A DNA stretch of 10,644 nucleotides from Thermodesulfovibrionales bacterium (GTDB lineage: Bacteria; Nitrospirota; Thermodesulfovibrionia; Thermodesulfovibrionales; SM23-35), in contig JAGVMY010000021.1 of NCBI GenBank assembly GCA_020053565.1, positions 1 through 10,644 of the forward strand, read 5' to 3'. The notes under the pieces are model-generated. The model saw nothing but the letters and a program-made list of their open reading frames with translations. It searched no databases and was not told the DNA's origin. Each line of letters starts with the position of its first letter. The stretch's first letter is position 1. This document shows, piece by piece, positions 6,327-10,644 of the stretch. Position numbers and translations under genes: made by a program.

Positions 6327-6966
6327 TAATATATCCCCCTTCCATCAGGGTCTTCATCAACCTTGAATCTTTGCTCGTTTCTTTATTTAAAAAACGTGCA
6401 ACATACTTTCCAATAATATCCACCTCAATATTCACGGTATCACCAGGACCTTTAAATCCTATCGTTGTATTTCTTGCTGTGTGTGGAATAATCACCACGG
6501 TAAAGCTATCTTTTAGTATATCAACAACGGTAAGGCTTATTCCATCTACAGAGACTGACCCTTTTTCAACGAGAAAGTGTATTATTTCTGCAGGCGCCTC
6601 TATCTCAACCTTAAAGGCATCTCCTCTATCCACTTTTGACTTAATTCTGCCTGTATCATCCACGTGTCCCAGGACAAAATGACCACCAAGTTTCGAATCA
6701 GGCCGTAAAGAAGGCTCGAGGTTAACACGGTTGCCAGTCCTCAACTGACCGAGATTTGTAGACCTGAGGGTCTCATCAGAAAGATCAAACCTTATCGTAT
6801 CACCTTTTACCTCGACTGCAGTAAGACATACACCGTTGATGGAAATACTGTCACCTATGATCATGTCTTTAATAATCTCTTTTGCTTTAATAGAAAGGTG
6901 GAGAATACCTGCACTCCTTTCCAATGCAGCTACCTCACCCATTTCTACTATAATTCCGGTAAACAA
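6322..6966 (-). CDS. ribE: Riboflavin synthase, alpha subunit
   Basis: RibE dismutates two 6,7-dimethyl-8-ribityllumazine molecules into riboflavin and the RibH substrate. The 214-residue protein shows the expected two tandem lumazine-binding barrels. Repeat 1 (1 to ~97) starts MFTGIIVEMG and contains SINGVCLTAV (42-51). Repeat 2 (~98-190) starts GHVDDTGRI and contains SVDGISLTVV (139-148), IPHTARNTT and VDIIGKYVARF. The C-terminal helix (SRLMKTLMEGGYIK) is the trimer-forming segment. It starts at TTG 6966, one base after the stop of the upstream small membrane protein, and AGGAG overlaps that gene's last codons. The TTG is supported because FTGII is the universal family N-terminus. The symbol ribE follows the E. 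coli-type usage ribC/ribE for this enzyme. Confidence 0.97.
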   Translation of the reverse strand: MFTGIIVEMGEVAALERSAGILHLSIKAKEIIKDMIIGDSISINGVCLTAVEVKGDTIRFDLSDETLRSTNLGQLRTGNRVNLEPSLRPDSKLGGHFVLGHVDDTGRIKSKVDRGDAFKVEIEAPAEIIHFLVEKGSVSVDGISLTVVDILKDSFTVVIIPHTARNTTIGFKGPGDTVNIEVDIIGKYVARFLNKETSKDSRLMKTLMEGGYIK

Positions 6967-6967
6967 A

Positions 6968-7288
6968 TCACTCCTGTATATTTACTGTAAAATTCAATGT
7001 CTTCTGGTAAATCCCGAATAGGTTAACTGATTCTGACCATGACACCTTCACCCGTACCAACGTATCTGTCCTTGTGACCACAATCTCTTTTTCTTCAATT
7101 GGAACATTAAGCTCTTGAGCTCTCAGAAAAATTTGTGCCCTTGTCTTTTCAACTTCCCCGAGACTAATCCTTGCAATCTCTTTTGCATCGGTTTTTAACG
7201 CTGTATATCGGTAGTATGGCATGCCGAATTGAAACCCCGAGTATACAAGAAGTGCAAGGATTACAAGCCAAAAAATTGCCTTTTTCAA
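6968..7288 (-). CDS. Small single-TM protein, DUF4845-like
   Basis: This is a 106-residue protein of unknown function. Residues 4-22 (IFWLVILALLVYSGFQFGM) form one N-terminal membrane segment after a short basic start. About 80 residues follow with alternating charged helix (KTDAKEIARISLGEVEKTRAQ) and beta-like strands (EIVVTRTDTLVRVKVSW), probably facing the periplasm. Its size, layout and place directly after lepB recall the DUF4845 proteins found beside lepB in Proteobacteria; this is a resemblance, not a searched match. It starts at TTG 7288, overlapping the lepB stop by 4 nt (TTGA), with GGGAGG 8 nt upstream. The next gene, ribE, begins one base after its stop, so translation through the block is likely coupled. 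It could also be a remnant pilin-like anchor. Confidence 0.8.
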   Translation of the reverse strand: MKKAIFWLVILALLVYSGFQFGMPYYRYTALKTDAKEIARISLGEVEKTRAQIFLRAQELNVPIEEKEIVVTRTDTLVRVKVSWSESVNLFGIYQKTLNFTVNIQE

Positions 7289-7896
7289 TTTATCAACCTC
7301 CCTATCCTGTTAAACCTAAGCCATTTGTTGGTATCCCAGGACCAATAGATAATAAGTGCCTTGCCCCTTATTTCATTTATATCAACGAAACCCCAGTACC
7401 TGCTATCGTAACTCTGATCACGATTATCTCCCATAACAAAGACCTTATCTTTCGGTACTTGTAATGGGCCGAAGTTGTCCCTTGAATCATTTCCCTTTGG
7501 TCTGATAGTGTTGTCTGCATGGAATACATAAGGTTCTTCATCTGCTTTTCCATTCACGTACACAATTTTATCCCTCGCCTCTAACGTGTCCCCCTCTGTG
7601 CCAATAACCCTTTTTATAAAATCTCTTTTGGGATCCTCGGGATATTTAAAAACTATTATATCCCCTCTTTCTGGTTTCCTGATTGCTAAATTCCGTTTAT
7701 CAGAAAAAGGAATCTTGGTGCCATATATGAACTTGTTGACGAGCAAATGATCACCTACAATAAGTGTGGGAACCATTGAGCCAGAGGGAATTTTAAATGC
7801 CTGTATTATATACGCTCTTATCAGGAGTGCAAGGAGTAGTGCCGTGATAATAGCCTTTGCATATTCCCATATCAGTCTTTTTTTATTTTTTTTCAT
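7285..7896 (-). CDS. lepB: Type I signal peptidase
   Basis: LepB removes signal peptides from exported proteins at the outer face of the cytoplasmic membrane. The 203-residue protein has one N-terminal membrane anchor (about 14-31, IITALLLALLIRAYIIQ). The catalytic Ser40 lies in KIPSGSMVPTL, as Ser90 does in the E. coli enzyme. The general-base Lys95 lies in RDFIKRVIG. The family box MGDNRDQSYDSRYWG follows in the last third. The E. coli enzyme is longer with two TM segments, so this is the shorter one-anchor type common outside enterics. Its ATG overlaps the kinase TGA by 4 nt (ATGA). A GAGG about 10 nt upstream can serve as its ribosome binding site. The exported FG-GAP protein at the left end would be one local substrate. 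Confidence 0.96.
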   Translation of the reverse strand: MKKNKKRLIWEYAKAIITALLLALLIRAYIIQAFKIPSGSMVPTLIVGDHLLVNKFIYGTKIPFSDKRNLAIRKPERGDIIVFKYPEDPKRDFIKRVIGTEGDTLEARDKIVYVNGKADEEPYVFHADNTIRPKGNDSRDNFGPLQVPKDKVFVMGDNRDQSYDSRYWGFVDINEIRGKALIIYWSWDTNKWLRFNRIGRLIN

Positions 7897-8834
7897 TGAG
7901 ATGGAACCTCAAATGCTTTACTCTTAAATACAAGACCTGCTGAGCCAATAAGTCCGGCATCATCCCTGAGTAAAGAAGGTACAATTTTTACTTTATCAAA
8001 AAGTTCTTTAAATGCCCTTTTTGATGCCTCTTTTATTGCTTCCTGGATATATATATCCCAGGCCCCTGTGAGACCACCTGTAAAAATGATTGCATCAGGA
8101 CTTATCAGGTTGATGATATTCGCTACCCCGATGCCAAGATATTTCCCTGCGTCTTTCAGTATCTCTCTGGCGAAAATGTCACCATCAAGTGCTGCTCTGT
8201 AGACATCCTCGGGTGTAATTTTGTAAAAATTCCCGCTGCGGAATTCGGTTAACATACTTTCCCTGCCTTCTTCAAGTGCAGCTACCGCCTTTGAGAGTAT
8301 TGCATTTGCAGATGCATACGACTCGAGACAACCAGAATTACCACAGTGGCACTTATTCCCATTCGCATTGATGGTCATATGACCGACCTCTGCTGCCACA
8401 TTGAGGAGCTTTTTGTCCTGTATTATCCCGCCTCCTATCCCTGTGCCGAGGGTAAAAAGGAAAAAGCTTGAGAACTCTTTTCCCGCACCAACCCAGTTTT
8501 CTCCAAATGCTGCAACATTCGCATCATTCTCAATGAATACCGGTACCCTGAACCTCCCTTTTATTTCACTTACAAGGTTAAGTCCCTTTATCGCAGGGAG
8601 ATTCGGTGAGATTAATACATTCCCACCTTCTCTGTCAATAAGGCCTGCAATACCAAGGCCAATTCCTGCAACCTCATCAGAAAACAGAATGCTCACTGAC
8701 CTGAGGATTGAATCAAGTATCTCTTCGGATATTGGTTCCTTTATCTTTTTAACCACATCTCCATCTCTCGAGACTATAGCCACCCTGAGGTGTGTACCAC
8801 CGAGGTCTATGCCTATTGCAAATTTCTTTGTCAC
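7893..8834 (-). CDS. ROK-family sugar kinase, probable glucokinase
   Basis: A 313-residue cytoplasmic ATP-dependent sugar kinase, most likely producing glucose 6-phosphate. The ATP phosphate-binding motif DLGGTHLR is at 10-17. The catalytic base Asp104 is in ENDANVAAFGEN. GTGIGGG (130-136) is the second phosphate loop. The ROK zinc site uses His152 with Cys162, Cys164 and Cys169 (GHMTINANGNKCHCGNSGCLE, so ligands are all present). GGLTGAWD near 253 lies in the C-terminal adenosine region. No N-terminal helix-turn-helix is seen, so this is a kinase and not a ROK repressor. The start is GTG 8834, overlapping the ferredoxin stop by 4 nt (GTGA), with only a weak GAGAAG upstream. Glucose specificity is inferred; fructose or N-acetylmannosamine cannot be excluded. 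It may process glucose released by the GH57 enzyme. Confidence 0.93.
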   Translation of the reverse strand: MTKKFAIGIDLGGTHLRVAIVSRDGDVVKKIKEPISEEILDSILRSVSILFSDEVAGIGLGIAGLIDREGGNVLISPNLPAIKGLNLVSEIKGRFRVPVFIENDANVAAFGENWVGAGKEFSSFFLFTLGTGIGGGIIQDKKLLNVAAEVGHMTINANGNKCHCGNSGCLESYASANAILSKAVAALEEGRESMLTEFRSGNFYKITPEDVYRAALDGDIFAREILKDAGKYLGIGVANIINLISPDAIIFTGGLTGAWDIYIQEAIKEASKRAFKELFDKVKIVPSLLRDDAGLIGSAGLVFKSKAFEVPSQ

Positions 8835-9049
8835 TTTTTTTCTTCTCTGTAAACTTCTATTGCTATTTCAGGGCACATCTGCGCACACATAGCGCACCCC
8901 GTGCATTTATCAAGATGTTCTGGACGTGCAGGGAAATAACCCATGCCGTTAAATATGTTCTCGATAATGATTACACCTGTCGGGCATGCATCAACACAAT
9001 AGGTGCACCCTTTACACATATCTCTGTCTATGACAATCATCCCTTTCAT
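8831..9049 (-). CDS. 2x[4Fe-4S] ferredoxin, KorD/VorD-like
   Basis: A 72-residue electron carrier with two complete four-cysteine clusters: CKGCTYCVDACP (12-23) and CTGCAMCAQMCP (49-60). The opening MKGMIVIDRDMCKGC and the spacer with GYFPARPE are like the small delta subunits of 2-oxoacid:ferredoxin oxidoreductases (KorD/VorD) more than free ferredoxins. In those systems the alpha, beta and gamma subunits usually follow; here the next gene is the sugar kinase. It may be an orphan subunit serving a complex encoded elsewhere, or a general low-potential ferredoxin. The ATG overlaps the recN stop by 4 nt (ATGA), and GGAAG lies 6 nt upstream. The downstream kinase start also overlaps this gene's stop. 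Iron-sulfur function is nearly certain; the partner is unknown. Confidence 0.93.
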   Translation of the reverse strand: MKGMIVIDRDMCKGCTYCVDACPTGVIIIENIFNGMGYFPARPEHLDKCTGCAMCAQMCPEIAIEVYREEKK

Positions 9050-10644
9050 TGAGTACTTCCAAGTAATTCACGTGCATGCTTAAGAGATACTTCCGTTATC
9101 CTCCCGCTCAGCATCCGTGCGATCTCATTCTGTCTTTCCTTGCCTGAAAGCTCTGTCACTTCTACACACACCCTTCCATCTTTCTGTCTCTTCTCTATTT
9201 TAATATGAAAATCTCCGAGATATGCGATCTGTGGAAGGTGAGTGGTACAGAGTACCTGGTGTTTATTTGATATTGTCTTGAGTTTCATACCAACACTTTC
9301 AGCAGTTTTTCCTCCAATACCTGCATCAACTTCATCAAATATAAGAATGGGTATATTGTCAACATCGGCAAGGATACCCTTCAGAGCAAGCATAACCCTT
9401 GAAAGCTCCCCGCCTGAAGCGATTTTTACAAGTGGCTTGGGAGGCTCCCCGGGGTTTGCTGAAAACATAAACTCCACTCTATCAAGGCCATGAGATGTGA
9501 GAGCTTCCTGGCTTATATCTATTCTGAACTCAGCATTACCAAATGCGAGTTCCCTGAGTTCATTTTCAACGAGTTCTTCTATCTTTCTCGCTATCTTTTT
9601 TCTTTTTTCAGAGAGGGAACGTGCAGCATTGACGAGCATCTCTTCTTTTACTTTTAGTTCTGCTTCTATCGAGTCCAGTCTTTCGTCTGAAAGCTCGAGT
9701 CCCTTGAGTTCTTTTTCTGCTTCAACCCTGTACCTGAAAATTGTGTCTATCCCCTCGCCATACTTCCTCTCAAGCCTCTTGATTAATTCAAGCCTCTCTT
9801 CGATTTCAGTGAGCTTTTCAGGATCAATGTTATATTTATCTTTGCATCCTCTCAGGGAGATTACTGTTTCTTCTATGAGTGGAAGGGCTGATTCAAGCAC
9901 ATTCAATGTATTCGATATACTCTGGTCTATAGATGCCATTTCTCTTGCCTTTGAGACTACAGATGAAAACTTTTCCATACACGAGCCTTCTGAGCTATAG
10001 AGTATTGAATAGGCTGCCTCTGTTAATTCATTTAACCTGCTCAGGTTCGACAGGATTTTCTTCTCTTCACTCAACTCCTCTTTCTCGCCATGTCTCAGAG
10101 AGGCTGCGTCTATTTCATGAATCTGAAACCTGAGAAGGTCAAGCCTGTGTGCCCTTTCCTTTATCTTTTGTGTTAACTCATCAGCTTCTTTTTTCAGTGC
10201 CTGAACTTCGTGATAAAGGGATTCTACCTTTTCAATGTGGTCACGGAGTCTGCCATATGCGTCAAGAAGGAGTCTATGTGTATCAACAGACATAAGGCTC
10301 TGGTGTTCATGCTGACCGTGAATATCGACAAGAAATTTACCAATTTCGGAAAGACTCTGGATGTTTACCATCGTGTCATTTATATATGCCCTGCTCTTCC
10401 CTGTGAGAGAAATTGATCTCCTCAGTATAAGGTCATGTGATATATCAATGCCAATGTCAGGAAGTTTGCTGTCTCTCTCTATTTCAAAATAGGCCTGAAC
10501 AATTGCCTCCTTTTCTCCTGCTCTGACTAAATCCGACTGTGCTCTGCTCCCGAGTGCAAGGCTCAGGGCATCAATAATTATAGTCTTTCCTGCGCCTGTC
10601 TCACCTGTAAGCACATTGAGTCCTGCATCAAATCTGACCCTCAG
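9046..10644 (-). CDS. recN: DNA repair protein RecN, N-terminus beyond right edge
   Basis: RecN is an SMC-like ATPase that aids double-strand break repair. The visible part has 532 in-frame residues and lacks only about the first 15-20 of the usual ~550. Walker A is GETGAGKT (14-21 of the visible part). DIHGQHEHQSL (107-117) is the conserved loop after the N-lobe. Two long helical, charged stretches (about 135-200 and 270-360) form the coiled-coil arms, shorter than in true SMC proteins. The ABC signature ASGGELSRVM lies near 409-418, Walker B ILIFDEVDAGIGG near 434-446, and THLPQIA near 468. The open frame continues to the right edge, so the real start is outside; the GTG at 10614 is internal. 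It leads the translationally coupled chain into the ferredoxin and kinase. An SOS box, if any, would be beyond the edge. Confidence 0.97.
   Translation of the reverse strand: MRVRFDAGLNVLTGETGAGKTIIIDALSLALGSRAQSDLVRAGEKEAIVQAYFEIERDSKLPDIGIDISHDLILRRSISLTGKSRAYINDTMVNIQSLSEIGKFLVDIHGQHEHQSLMSVDTHRLLLDAYGRLRDHIEKVESLYHEVQALKKEADELTQKIKERAHRLDLLRFQIHEIDAASLRHGEKEELSEEKKILSNLSRLNELTEAAYSILYSSEGSCMEKFSSVVSKAREMASIDQSISNTLNVLESALPLIEETVISLRGCKDKYNIDPEKLTEIEERLELIKRLERKYGEGIDTIFRYRVEAEKELKGLELSDERLDSIEAELKVKEEMLVNAARSLSEKRKKIARKIEELVENELRELAFGNAEFRIDISQEALTSHGLDRVEFMFSANPGEPPKPLVKIASGGELSRVMLALKGILADVDNIPILIFDEVDAGIGGKTAESVGMKLKTISNKHQVLCTTHLPQIAYLGDFHIKIEKRQKDGRVCVEVTELSGKERQNEIARMLSGRITEVSLKHARELLGSTQ

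Noticed and set aside
9497..10000. 167-residue Ser-rich plus-strand frame opposite recN
   Set aside because: Serine and leucine richness is what the complement of a Glu/Lys-rich coiled coil yields; no motif or binding site supports it.
10612..10614. GTG as recN start
   Set aside because: The frame and conserved sequence (LRVRFDAGLN) continue upstream to the window edge, so this GTG encodes an internal Val before the Walker A motif.

Overview
All genes in this 10.6 kb window lie on the minus strand, so transcription runs from high to low coordinates. The mix of recN, lepB, a riboflavin block, nusB and a GH57 glucan enzyme, with moderate GC and lysine/isoleucine-rich proteins, suggests a free-living Gram-negative-type anaerobe. 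Nitrospirota (Thermodesulfovibrio-like) or Desulfobacterota would fit. This is an impression from gene content, not a phylogenetic placement.

In transcription order the layout is: (1) recN, cut by the right edge; (2) a small two-cluster ferredoxin; (3) a ROK-family sugar kinase; (4) lepB; (5) a small one-TM protein; (6) ribE; (7) ribBA; (8) ribH; (9) nusB; (10) a metallophosphoesterase; (11) a GH57 glucanotransferase/amylase; (12) an exported FG-GAP-repeat protein, cut by the left edge. Genes 1 to 5 are joined by four successive 4-base stop/start overlaps. ribE starts 1 base after gene 5, and nusB and the phosphoesterase overlap by 1 base. No intrinsic terminator was seen. The best internal promoter is an extended -10 just before the GH57 gene, so genes 11 and 12 may form their own unit.

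Functionally, ribE, ribBA and ribH cover riboflavin synthesis except RibD, which is not in the window. The GH57 enzyme and the ROK kinase could work together in alpha-glucan turnover and glucose phosphorylation. recN, lepB and nusB are housekeeping genes for DNA repair, protein export and rRNA transcription. The ferredoxin resembles the delta subunit of 2-oxoacid:ferredoxin oxidoreductases but has no partner subunits beside it.

The most unusual signals are non-coding or translational. Several short arrays with different words share a period of exactly 7 bp, two of them between genes and one inside the GH57 coding sequence. The GH57 reading frame appears to start at CTG behind a perfect AGGAGG. 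nusB seems to lack a Shine-Dalgarno because a repeat island runs up to its start codon. No stretch of 300 bases or more is without a gene, and no RNA gene, CRISPR array, IS element or origin was recognised.
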